Origin: Paludisphaera borealis
GTDB taxonomy: Bacteria; Planctomycetota; Planctomycetia; Isosphaerales; Isosphaeraceae
Assembly: GCF_001956985.1 (NCBI RefSeq)
Contig: NZ_CP019082.1
Coordinates: forward strand, 5,890,001-5,954,000
DNA length: 64,000 nucleotides
Direction of reading: 5' to 3'
Part shown: positions 55,319 through 63,230 of the stretch, piece after piece
Layout: every line of letters starts with the position of its first letter
Position numbering within the stretch: the first letter of the stretch is position 1
Translations under genes and position numbers: made by a program
Notes under the pieces: generated by a model
Told to the model about the DNA's origin: nothing
What the model saw: the letters and a program-made list of their open reading frames with translations, nothing else
The model's database searches: none

Positions 55319-56077
55319 TCAGCCCGGATGCGCCCGTCGCCAGCGTTCGACGAAGCGTCGGTAGTCTTCAGGGGTGTCGACGCCGATGCTCGACTCCTCG
55401 ACGACGCCGATCGCGATCGGGTATCCGGCTTCGAGCACGCGGAGCTGTTCGAGCTTCTCGGCCGCTTCGAGAGGCGAGCGGGGCAGGCCGCTGATCTTGA
55501 ACAGGAAGTCGCGGCGGTAGGCGTAAAGGCCGAGGTGGAGGAACGCGGCCGGCGGCTCGGCCGTCGGGAAGTCGGGGAGGCCGTCGCGGTGGCAGGGGAT
55601 CGGGCTCCGCGAAAAATAGAGGGCCCGGCCGCGCGTCGAGACCACGACCTTGACGCACGAGGGGTCGTGATAGATCGCCCCGTCGCGGATCGGGGTCGCC
55701 AGCGTGGCCATCGGGGCCTCGGGGTCGTTTTCCAGGAGCTTGATCAAATGATCGATCGTCGATCCTTCGATCTCGGGCTCATCCCCCTGGATGTTGACGA
55801 TGATCGCGGCTTCGGGGAGGAGGGAAGCCGCCTCGGCGACGCGGTCGGAGCCGGTCGCATGGTCGGCGCGGGTCATGACGAATTCGCCGCCGAAGGCCGC
55901 GACCGCGTCGGCGATCCGTCGATCGTCGGTGGCGACTACGACGCGTCCCAACGATTTCGCGCGTCGTGCGGCTTCCACCACGTGCTGAATCAGTGGCCGC
56001 CCGGTGTCGGATAAAAGGGGTTTGCCGGGGAGTCGGGTCGAAGCGAACCGCGCCGGAATCACCGCGACATTTTCCAT
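55319..56077 (-). CDS. kdsB: 3-deoxy-manno-octulosonate cytidylyltransferase
   Basis: 252 aa from ATG 56077 (AAGGA 4-5 bases upstream). Motifs: VIPARFASTRLPGKPLL (CTP-binding loop), VVVATDDRRIADAV, TRADHATGSDRVAEAA, IVNIQGDEPEI (metal Asp), HLGLYAYRRDFL and the C-terminal GVDTPEDYRRF. It makes CMP-Kdo for LPS inner core. Together with the lpt and heptosyltransferase genes it shows a Kdo-containing LPS pathway. Confidence 0.96.
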   Translation of the reverse strand: MENVAVIPARFASTRLPGKPLLSDTGRPLIQHVVEAARRAKSLGRVVVATDDRRIADAVAAFGGEFVMTRADHATGSDRVAEAASLLPEAAIIVNIQGDEPEIEGSTIDHLIKLLENDPEAPMATLATPIRDGAIYHDPSCVKVVVSTRGRALYFSRSPIPCHRDGLPDFPTAEPPAAFLHLGLYAYRRDFLFKISGLPRSPLEAAEKLEQLRVLEAGYPIAIGVVEESSIGVDTPEDYRRFVERWRRAHPG

Positions 56078-56757
56078 TTTTCCTTCGGACCTCGGCTTGG
56101 ATCGAATCCGATACAAGGGGCACCGGAGGAGACCTGTTCTCAACCGGCGCCGACCTGATTCGCCCTCACTCTAGTGCGTCCCATGATGGGGCACAATACG
56201 GAATGGGAAGCGGTCGGGGAGGGATGGCCGTCGTCGTGATCGAGCCCAAGGCTGGGCCGAGGCGTCGTCGGTCGAGCCGGTGCGAGTGGAACCGCGCCGG
56301 TGGAGGAAGGCCGCATGTCGGCCCTCCTCCGATCGAGTCGGGCACGATGGAAACCGCCCGGCTCACCTCAAGGAGTTTGTAGCCGAGTCGCCGGTCCCAG
56401 GCGAAGGGTCGAGGGTGTCCCCAGCCCCTTGAGTCCCAACCTGGTCCGCCGTCGATTCTCCGCGCTCGGGCTGAAGGGCCCAAGGCGAAGGAGGAGATCC
56501 ACGCGGTCGTCGAAGTCACCGGACCTCGCGTCGCGCTCCTCGTCCGCCCCGAGAGCCCTTCTCGCGCCTCACAACCTTGTCACGCGCTCCGTGGAACTTC
56601 GTCCGAGTTTGACTCGGGCGGACTCTCCGGGTTTCGAGTCTCCGCCGGACAGCAACGGCAGGGGAGTCGACGCCCGCCATGGAAGGGGAGCGTTCACAAC
56701 CGAATCGCGGGGCGGCCTGAGCCAATGGTTTGGCGGCCGTCTGGGGAGATTCGCTCT
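56078..56757. other. 680-base divergent intergenic region between kdsB and the subtilase
   Basis: No convincing gene in either strand, although several frames are open (including one of 117 codons on the minus strand with no protein-like composition). A strong hairpin GGAGGAAGGCCG / CGGCCCTCCTCC (56302-56330, one mismatch, no T-run) is the only distinct structure. Confidence 0.4.
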
Positions 56758-58620
56758 ATGGCTTGGACCCTGAATGGCAACCGTCCTCGAGACCCAAAGC
56801 GCAGGCGGCAACATGTCGGGCTCGAAGAGCTTGATGTGCGGCAACTGCTCTCGGCCGGGCTCGGGACGAGCCTTCCGAATCCTGGCGCAGCTAAGCATTT
56901 TGAAGCTGCCCATCACACACGGATCGTCGCGGCCCACGCCACCACTCCGACCAAGGTCAACGCCAACGTCCAGTTGAAGGCGGCCAGGCTAAACGCCCAA
57001 GCGGCCCGGACCGGCGCGGCGAATGCGAATGCGTTCGCGACGCGTGCCGCCGCTTTCCAGCGGGCGACGCTGTCGCGGACCACCGAGACGCCGGCCGGAA
57101 CGGTCGCCACCGGCACGCCGACGGTCTTTGATCCGATCATCGGCGCGGCCCAGACGCGACAGAACTACAACATCGACGGCAGCGGCCTGACCGTGGCGGT
57201 GATCGACACCGGCGTGGACTACAACAACAAGGCCTTGGGCGGCGGCTTCGGCGCCAACTCCCGGGTGATCGCCGGTTACGACTTCGCCAAAGGCTCCGGC
57301 GACCCTCTGGCGACCACGTCGCAGCACGGCACCTCCGTGGCCGGCCTGATCGCGGGCTCCGATCCCAGCCACCTGGGCGTCGCGCCCGGGGTCGACGTCG
57401 TCGCGCTCAAGGTCACCGGCGACAACAACGCGGCCGACCTCACCAGCATCGCCAGTGCCTTGCAGTGGGTCGTCGATCATCACAGCGAGTACAACATCTC
57501 GGTCGTGAACATGTCGCTGTCCAACGGCGGCAACTACGCCCGCAACTGGTTCGCCCAGGACGCGGGGGTCGGTCAGCAGATCACCGGGCTCGTCCAGCAG
57601 CTCAAAACCATGAACATCGCCGTGGTCTCGGCCACCGGCAACAGCTTCACGGGTCAACAGGGCGAGGGCTTCACGGCGGTCGTCGACGGCGTGATCAGCG
57701 TCACTGCCACCGACTCGAACGACAAGCTGCTCTCGAACGCCCAGCGGCTGGGCACGGCGCTCGGCGGGGCGACGGCCACCGACATCGCCGCTCCCGGCGC
57801 GGGGATCGTCGCGCCCTCGGGCGACAACGGCTACTCGACCGTCGACGGCACGAGCTTCGCCGCTCCGCTGGTCTCGGGCTCGGTCGTGCTGCTCCAGCAG
57901 CTCTACATGTCGCGGTATCACACGCTGCCGACCGTCGATCAGATCACCGGCTGGCTCAAGCAGGGTGCCACCCCGATCTACGACGCCACGACGGGCATCA
58001 GCCTTGGCCGTCTTGATCTCGCCAAGTCGGCCTCGCTCGTCCCCGGAGCTTCCACGACGCCGCCCGTGGTCGTCACGCCTCCCGTTGTCACGCCGCCCGT
58101 GGTTGTCACGCCGCCTGTGGTCGTGACGCCGCCCGTTGTCACGCCGCCCGTTGTCACGCCGCCTGTTGTCACGCCGCCTGTGGTCGTGACGCCGCCTGTG
58201 GTCGTGACGCCGCCCGTTGTCACGCCGCCTGTGGTCGTGACGCCGCCTGTGGTCGTGACGCCGCCGACGACCCCCGTGGAAACGCCGCCGACGACCCCCG
58301 TGGTGACGCCGCCGACGACCCCCGTGGTGACGCCGCCGACGACTCCGGTCGTCCCGCCGAGCATCCCGGTCTCGTACGTTCCGGAGACCCAGAACCCCCC
58401 TACGGCGCCCACATCGCCCGCGCAGCAGACGCTCGACGTCGTGCTGTATCTCAACGGCAAGCCGCTCAGCTCCAACGACGCCGTGCAAGCCGCTTCAAGC
58501 TCGAAGCTCGGCCAGTCGGGACTTGGGCAGCTCGTCCAGGCGATGAATAAGTGGGCGAATTCGTCGGACGGAACGAAGGCGGTCAGCCGCGTGCGAGCCT
58601 GGAACGCCTCGAAGAGCTGA
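56758..58620 (+). CDS. Subtilisin-like serine protease with LEPR-XLL-type N-terminus and Pro-rich tail repeats
   Basis: 620 aa from ATG 56758 (GGGGAG ~10 bases upstream). Residues 22-33, LEELDVRQLLSA, match the planctomycete N-terminal motif LExLExRxLLSA seen on extracellular proteins. Subtilase triad: Asp150 (VIDTGVD), His190 (QHGTSVAG), Ser366 (DGTSFAAP), with oxyanion Asn295. From 435 to ~532 runs a repeat of twelve PPVV(V)T units followed by four PPTTPVxT units (58060-58353), a cell-wall-spanning or linker-like region. The C-terminal ~90 residues (LDVVLYLNGKPLSSNDAV) are unassigned. Predicted secreted or surface protease. Confidence 0.9.
   Translation: MAWTLNGNRPRDPKRRRQHVGLEELDVRQLLSAGLGTSLPNPGAAKHFEAAHHTRIVAAHATTPTKVNANVQLKAARLNAQAARTGAANANAFATRAAAFQRATLSRTTETPAGTVATGTPTVFDPIIGAAQTRQNYNIDGSGLTVAVIDTGVDYNNKALGGGFGANSRVIAGYDFAKGSGDPLATTSQHGTSVAGLIAGSDPSHLGVAPGVDVVALKVTGDNNAADLTSIASALQWVVDHHSEYNISVVNMSLSNGGNYARNWFAQDAGVGQQITGLVQQLKTMNIAVVSATGNSFTGQQGEGFTAVVDGVISVTATDSNDKLLSNAQRLGTALGGATATDIAAPGAGIVAPSGDNGYSTVDGTSFAAPLVSGSVVLLQQLYMSRYHTLPTVDQITGWLKQGATPIYDATTGISLGRLDLAKSASLVPGASTTPPVVVTPPVVTPPVVVTPPVVVTPPVVTPPVVTPPVVTPPVVVTPPVVVTPPVVTPPVVVTPPVVVTPPTTPVETPPTTPVVTPPTTPVVTPPTTPVVPPSIPVSYVPETQNPPTAPTSPAQQTLDVVLYLNGKPLSSNDAVQAASSSKLGQSGLGQLVQAMNKWANSSDGTKAVSRVRAWNASKS
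58060..58353 (+). repeat. Short tandem repeat encoding PPVVVT/PPVVT and PPTTPVVT
   Basis: Alternating 15- and 18-base units built on GTGGTCGTGACGCCGCC and GTTGTCACGCCGCCC, twelve in all, then four 24-base PPTTPVxT units. All in frame with the subtilase, so copy-number change would alter tail length without frameshift. Confidence 0.9.
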
Positions 58621-58678
58621 GCGCGGGCGGGGCGTCGCCTTGGGCGACTGCTCCGGGTTACAATCCAGATCCGTCTCA

Positions 58679-58720
58679 AGGCCCCGCGCCGGCAATCGAG
58701 CGCGGGGCCTTTTCGTTTTT
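58679..58720 (+). terminator. Rho-independent terminator after the subtilase gene
   Basis: AGGCCCCGCGC / GCGCGGGGCCT, an 11-bp perfect GC-rich stem with a ten-base loop, followed by TTTCGTTTTT. Located 58 bases after the stop. Confidence 0.85.
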
Positions 58721-58733
58721 AGCGAGGTTTACC

Positions 58734-58879
58734 GTTTGGGTTGCACAAACCTGGTGTGCGCAGGAAGCCCGTATCTCTGTAGGGGCGTCCCTTGTGGGCG
58801 CCCGATCGGCGTCGGCAACCGCGGCGGCCTTGGCGACTCGGGCGCCCACAAGGGACGCCCCTACGAGTGCAACCCAAAC
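58734..58879. repeat. Palindromic element, family C, copy 2, with outer terminal inverted repeats
   Basis: The inner part 58780-58863 is an inverted repeat with arms TAGGGGCGTCCCTTGTGGGC and its inverse, related to 23981-24064. It is enclosed by perfect 13-base inverted repeats GTTTGGGTTGCAC (58734-58746) and GTGCAACCCAAAC (58867-58879). The outer pair is absent around copy 1. The whole ends 33 bases before the SDR gene. Confidence 0.85.
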
Positions 58880-58912
58880 GCAAACCGCTCTAGCAGGTCG
58901 AGGTAAAGAGCC

Positions 58913-59644
58913 ATGAGTCAGAAGCTGGAAACCGCGGTGGTCACCGGAGCGGGCAGCGGCATCGGCCGCGGGATCGCGCAGGCGTTGTCGGCGATGGGTC
59001 TGCGGGTGGCCCTCGTCGGCCGCGACCCCAAGAAGCTCGAAGCGACGCAAGCGCTGCTGGCCAACGGCGACCGCGCGATCCTCGCCCCGTGCGACGTCGC
59101 CGATCGCGCGGGGGTCAAGCGGATGGTGGAGACGGTCGTTTCCGCGTTCTCCTCGATCGACGTGCTGATCAGCAACGCCGGCACGAACGTCCGCCACCGG
59201 GGTCTCGACGTGCTGTCGCCCGAGGATTGGGATCGCATGATCGCGACCAACCTGACGGGCTCGTTCAACCTGCTCCACGAGGTCTTGCCGGGGATGCGGG
59301 AGCGAAAGAACGGCCTGGTGATCCAGGTTTGCTCGATCTCGGGCGTGCGCGCGAGCACTCTGGGCGGGGCGGGTTACTCGGCGTCGAAGTTCGGCCAGTC
59401 GGCGCTCGGGCTCTGCCTGGGGCGCGAGGAGCGCGAGCGGGGGATTCGCTCGACGGTGATCTACCCGGGCGAGGTGAACACGCCGATCCTCGACGCCCGC
59501 CCGGTCCCCGTCGGCCAGGAGCGTCGCGCGGCGATCCTTCAGCCGGAAGACGTCGCGGCGGCCGTGAAGTTCCTGGTCGAGCTGCACCCCCGCGCCCGGG
59601 TGCCGGAACTCGTCATCACGCCGACCGTCGACGATTTCTTCTGA
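58913..59644 (+). CDS. Short-chain dehydrogenase/reductase
   Basis: 243 aa, classical SDR. NAD(P)-binding VTGAGSGIGRGIAQAL (TGxxxGxG), NAG motif LISNAGTN, and the active site Ser in CSISG with Tyr-x3-Lys in GYSASKFG. The Arg following the first strand (GRDPKK) hints at NADP preference. VIYPGEVNTPIL is the usual post-active-site loop. Closest in style to 3-oxoacyl-ACP-reductase-like or unspecific SDRs; substrate unknown. Ends convergently 18 bases from the ABC gene. Confidence 0.9.
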   Translation: MSQKLETAVVTGAGSGIGRGIAQALSAMGLRVALVGRDPKKLEATQALLANGDRAILAPCDVADRAGVKRMVETVVSAFSSIDVLISNAGTNVRHRGLDVLSPEDWDRMIATNLTGSFNLLHEVLPGMRERKNGLVIQVCSISGVRASTLGGAGYSASKFGQSALGLCLGREERERGIRSTVIYPGEVNTPILDARPVPVGQERRAAILQPEDVAAAVKFLVELHPRARVPELVITPTVDDFF

Positions 59645-59661
59645 GGACGACGCGGGGCGGA

Positions 59662-61635
59662 TCAGGCGGGGACTTGCCCCGCCTCGATCTCGCCGGTCGC
59701 GTAGGCGTTGAACTCGGTGTAAAGGATGTGGCGGAACAGCTTGCTGTCGGCCTGGAGCTGCGCCGGCGAGGCCATCTCGACGAGCCGGCCGTTGTCGAGC
59801 AGGACCACGTTGTCGCAGGCCTGAACGGTCGCCAGCCGGTGCGGCAGGATGATCAGCGTGGATTCGACCGCGAGTCGAGACAGGGTGTCGTCGAGCAGGA
59901 GCCGGATCTCGTCGTCGATCGGCGAGGCCGGCTCTTCGACGATCAGGATCGACGGGTCGTGCAGATAGGCTCGGGCCAGGGCGATCCGAAGTTGCTCGTC
60001 GGGCTTGAGGTAGTGGCCGAGCGGGCCGATGATCGTGTCGTACCCGTGCGGCAGATCCTGGATGAAGTGGTGGGCGTGCGCGATCTTGGCGGCTTCGATC
60101 ACGCGCTGGAGCGTGTTCCGGGGGTCGCCCAGGCCGATGTTCACGAGGATCGAGTCGGTGAAGACCATGTCGGCCTGAAGGACCGTCGCCACCTGGGCCC
60201 GGACCGATTCGAGCGTCATCTCGCGGAGGTCGCGGCCGTCGATCCGGACGCGGCCCGAATGCGGGTCGATGAGTCGGGGGATCAGGCAGGCGAGGGCCAG
60301 CTTGGAATCGTCGTCCATGCCCATGACGGCCGTGCGGGCGCGGGCGGGGATTTCGAGCGTGACGTGGTCGAGGAGCGTCCGCCCGGAACGACTTTCGAGC
60401 GTCACGTCCTCAAGGGCGATCTGCTCCTTGAGCGGCGCCAGGAACTCCGCCCCGACGTTCTGATGCAGCTCGGGCGAGCGCTCCAGGAACTCGAAGATCT
60501 CGGCCGCCGAGCGATCGGCCAGGCGGACCGTCCGGCGCATCCGGAGCCAGTCGGCGATCGGCAGGGCGAGTCCCGCCAGCGACGCGGTCAGGATCAGCAT
60601 CGTGGCGATCGAGATATGTTCCTTGACGAGGATGTTGTAGCCGAGCAGGCCGAGCGCCGCGACCGTGGCGGCGCCGTAGAGCAGCGCGGTCGTGGTGGAG
60701 GGCCTGGCGTCGGTGAGCATCCGGCGGGAGTCGGCCTCGCGAAACCGCTCCAGGTGTTCGTCGAACCGCTGACGGTCGTAGGTCTCGACCCCGTAGACGC
60801 GCACGGTCCGCAAGAGGCCGAGATCCTCGTGGAGCAGGCAGATCTGGACCGAGGCGTCGCGCAGGGCCGAGTCGTGGGCGAGCCGGGCGTCGCGGTCCAT
60901 CACCCGCGAGGTCATCCAGACGAGAAGACCCAACGACGTCAGGAACAGCGTCAGGATCGGCGAGGTCAACAGGGCGATGGTCGAAAGGCCGACCCCGAGC
61001 ACGAGCATCCGCGGCACGACGTCGAAGTCGGCGACCAGGGCGTCGCGGACGTCGTTGACCTCGCGCGTCCAGATGTTGACGACGGGGCCGACGCCCTCGG
61101 TCGGCAGCGACGACTGGCCCAGCCGGTACATCTGGCGATGAATCTGGTTGCGGAGATTCGTCGTCAGCCCGGTCACGGCGCGGGCGATCGCCGCCCGCCG
61201 CATCTGCCTCAGGATCGACAGCAGCAGAATGAAGACCAGGCCCGCCGCCAGCAACGTCGCCAGCGCCCCGAGGTTGTTCCGCAGCGGCGCCACGACGCCG
61301 GTCAGCCGGTCGAGAACCCGGGCGCCGACGCGATGGACCGGATTGGGGCTGTGGAGATTGCCGCCGATCAGCGGGAAGAGTCCCGAGTCGCCGTATTGCT
61401 CGTACTGGACCGACTCGCCGACCTGGCGGCTTCGACTCCAGGCCGGCAGACCGGGGACGTCGCCGTGGGTGACGTTGATCTCGCCTCGCGAGGCCAGCAG
61501 CGAGGCGAACAGGGCCGCCGTCACCAGGAGGGCCAGCGCCACCAGCGATTCGACCACCCCGAGAATTCGGGCGACCAGGGCGTCTCGGTTGGAGCGGAGG
61601 AGTTTACGGGCTCGAAGGTAGGCTGCCGCTTGCAT
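59662..61635 (-). CDS. ABC transporter half-transporter with degenerate nucleotide-binding domain
   Basis: 657 aa. An N-terminal ABC exporter-like membrane domain (~25-400; helices GVVESLVALALLVTAALFAS, LATLLAAGLVFILLLSIL, FDVVPRMLVLGVGLSTIALL, IALLTSPILTLFLTSLGLLVW, TALLYGAATVAALGLLGYNIL and others) precedes an ABC-like domain 406-657. The NBD keeps Gln487 (Q-loop) and His599 (switch). But Walker A is GMDDDSKLA (439-447) instead of GxxGxGKST, the signature is LKPDEQ (544-549) instead of LSGGQ, and Walker B is IVEEP with Asp replaced by Glu. ATP hydrolysis is doubtful; a regulatory or partner role is inferred. Confidence 0.75.
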   Translation of the reverse strand: MQAAAYLRARKLLRSNRDALVARILGVVESLVALALLVTAALFASLLASRGEINVTHGDVPGLPAWSRSRQVGESVQYEQYGDSGLFPLIGGNLHSPNPVHRVGARVLDRLTGVVAPLRNNLGALATLLAAGLVFILLLSILRQMRRAAIARAVTGLTTNLRNQIHRQMYRLGQSSLPTEGVGPVVNIWTREVNDVRDALVADFDVVPRMLVLGVGLSTIALLTSPILTLFLTSLGLLVWMTSRVMDRDARLAHDSALRDASVQICLLHEDLGLLRTVRVYGVETYDRQRFDEHLERFREADSRRMLTDARPSTTTALLYGAATVAALGLLGYNILVKEHISIATMLILTASLAGLALPIADWLRMRRTVRLADRSAAEIFEFLERSPELHQNVGAEFLAPLKEQIALEDVTLESRSGRTLLDHVTLEIPARARTAVMGMDDDSKLALACLIPRLIDPHSGRVRIDGRDLREMTLESVRAQVATVLQADMVFTDSILVNIGLGDPRNTLQRVIEAAKIAHAHHFIQDLPHGYDTIIGPLGHYLKPDEQLRIALARAYLHDPSILIVEEPASPIDDEIRLLLDDTLSRLAVESTLIILPHRLATVQACDNVVLLDNGRLVEMASPAQLQADSKLFRHILYTEFNAYATGEIEAGQVPA

Positions 61636-61821
61636 GCGTGAACTCCCCGCGGGGGTCCAAAGGGGTGGATTCGAGTCTCCGCTCCGTCGTGCCTGGGACG
61701 ATCCTCGATCCGGAACGCGGGGCGCGAGACTCGGGAACCGAGTCTCGGTCTCGTCATCCAGCGGAATCGACGCCGCCTGACGAGCGACGTCGATCGCGCC
61801 GGGGTCGATCTCGGTCCAGCC

Positions 61822-62634
61822 TCACGCCAGATCGCGGTCCTCGAAGAGCAGGAACGCGAAGAAAAGCGCTGCTCCACTGTACAACACGCAGCAGCCGAAC
61901 GCCGGAAGAACGTATCCCACCCAGGGGATTACGGCGCCCGTCGAGATCGACGGCCCGGCGTTGAACAGTTCGAGCGGCGGCAGAACCCACCCGAAGAGCT
62001 GGGCCATGAAGTGGATCAACTGCTGGCCGTTCTTGGTCGCTTCGACGAGCACCGGGCTGAGGTGGCCGAGGAAGAAGACCATGATGCAGACGATCAGGTT
62101 GACGAGCATCGGCAACCGGGTCGAGATCGCCACGCTGATCGCGGTCAGGATCGTCACCTCGAAGAAGCCCAGCGCCAGGCCCGGCAGAACCTGCATCACC
62201 TGCGCCAGCCGCTTGGCGTTCTCGGCCGCCCCGGCCGTCTCACGCATGTCGTAGGCGTTCTTGTACCAGACGCCCGCGGCGAACAGCGCGCCCAGCAGCA
62301 GGTAGAGGGCCAGCACGCCCAGCTCGATCCCGAGGAACTTGCCGATGATGAACTGGCGGCGGTTGATCGGCTTGGAAAGCAGGGTGATGGCCGTTTTGCC
62401 CTCGATCTCCTCGGCGACCGTCGAGCTGGCCGTCAACAGAGCCAGCAGCATGCAGAAGAAGGAGATGGTCGTCAGACCGGTGTCCTTGTACATCTTGATG
62501 TCTTCGCCGAACGTGAAGTACGGGACGAAGATCGTGGCGACGAGAAGCGCCGCGGCGAAGAAGGCGATCACGAAGAACGCCGGCTGCCGGATCGTTTCCT
62601 TGGCGGTCGCGACCGCGATGGTGAGTGATTTCAT
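61822..62634 (-). CDS. ABC-2-type (NosY-like) permease
   Basis: 270 aa from ATG 62634; the frame continues upstream but MKSLTIAVATAKETIRQPAFFVIAFFAAALL is the typical start of this family. Six hydrophobic helices, with EEIEGKTAITLLSKPINRRQFIIGKFLGIEL between helices 2 and 3, a hallmark of ABC-2 permeases. Its partner ATPase is not adjacent: the gene 187 bases downstream encodes its own membrane domain and a degenerate NBD. Substrate unknown. Confidence 0.82.
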   Translation of the reverse strand: MKSLTIAVATAKETIRQPAFFVIAFFAAALLVATIFVPYFTFGEDIKMYKDTGLTTISFFCMLLALLTASSTVAEEIEGKTAITLLSKPINRRQFIIGKFLGIELGVLALYLLLGALFAAGVWYKNAYDMRETAGAAENAKRLAQVMQVLPGLALGFFEVTILTAISVAISTRLPMLVNLIVCIMVFFLGHLSPVLVEATKNGQQLIHFMAQLFGWVLPPLELFNAGPSISTGAVIPWVGYVLPAFGCCVLYSGAALFFAFLLFEDRDLA

Positions 62635-62704
62635 AGTGCTCTGGTCGGAAGGTAGGTCGAAGAGAACGAAAATCGATGATGACGATCGGCCGTTCCGGCC
62701 CGGA

Positions 62705-62983
62705 TCAGCGGCGGACGACGAATCCCGTGAACGTGGGGCCGTCGATCCGCTCGGTCGAGGAATCCAGCTCTCTGATGAAACCGCCCAGCTCCGACTGGAT
62801 CGATGCGACGAACCGGTCAAGCTCAGCGGAATCCCCCTCGGCGGCGGCCTCGACCCGGCCGTCGGGAAGATTGCGAACATACCCCGCGACGTCGAACCCA
62901 CGCGCCAGCCAGGTCGTCGTCGCCCGAAACCCGACTCCCTGAACCCGTCCCGAAAAGAAGATTCGTCGACGTTCAAGGGGCAT
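62705..62983 (-). CDS. acyP: Acylphosphatase
   Basis: 92 aa, full-length. Signature GRVQGVGFR (12-20) with the phosphate-binding Arg20 and GYVRNLPDGRVE with catalytic Asn38. It hydrolyses carboxyl-phosphate bonds such as acetyl or 1,3-bisphosphoglyceryl phosphate. It lies 70 bases upstream of the ABC-2 permease on the same strand. Confidence 0.95.
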   Translation of the reverse strand: MPLERRRIFFSGRVQGVGFRATTTWLARGFDVAGYVRNLPDGRVEAAAEGDSAELDRFVASIQSELGGFIRELDSSTERIDGPTFTGFVVRR

Positions 62984-63142
62984 GGGAAGACGCGCGTCTC
63001 TGGGGTGGCCGCGTCCGGACGGGTGGTCCGGCCGCGCGAGGGGTCACGCAAGATACACCAGAATCTTATCTTAGCGGCAAGAGGAGAGCCCCGGCAAGAG
63101 TCGGCGAGCGAACCCCTTTAGGACCGGGGCTGAAATACAAGA

Positions 63143-63184
63143 GAGCGCCGGAGGGACCGCGAGAAACGGTCCGCCGGCGCTCCG
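63143..63184 (-). terminator. Terminator of the gene at the right edge
   Basis: Read on the minus strand, GAGCGCCGGCGGACCG pairs with CGGTCCCTCCGGCGCTC (two mismatches), followed by TCTTGTATTTC. Located 45 bases after the stop at 63231. Confidence 0.55.
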
Positions 63185-63230
63185 GGTTGTCTACGTTCGA
63201 TCGAGCGAAAGGGTTCACTCGATTGATGAT

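Noticed and set aside
56166-56519. 117-codon minus-strand frame between kdsB and the subtilase
   Set aside because: No ribosome-binding site, Pro/Arg-rich composition, overlaps open frames on the other strand and a hairpin; treated as intergenic.
59089-61641. 850-codon open frame antisense to the SDR end and ABC gene
   Set aside because: Runs across two real genes on different frames; low-complexity Arg/Gln/Asp translation with no domain.
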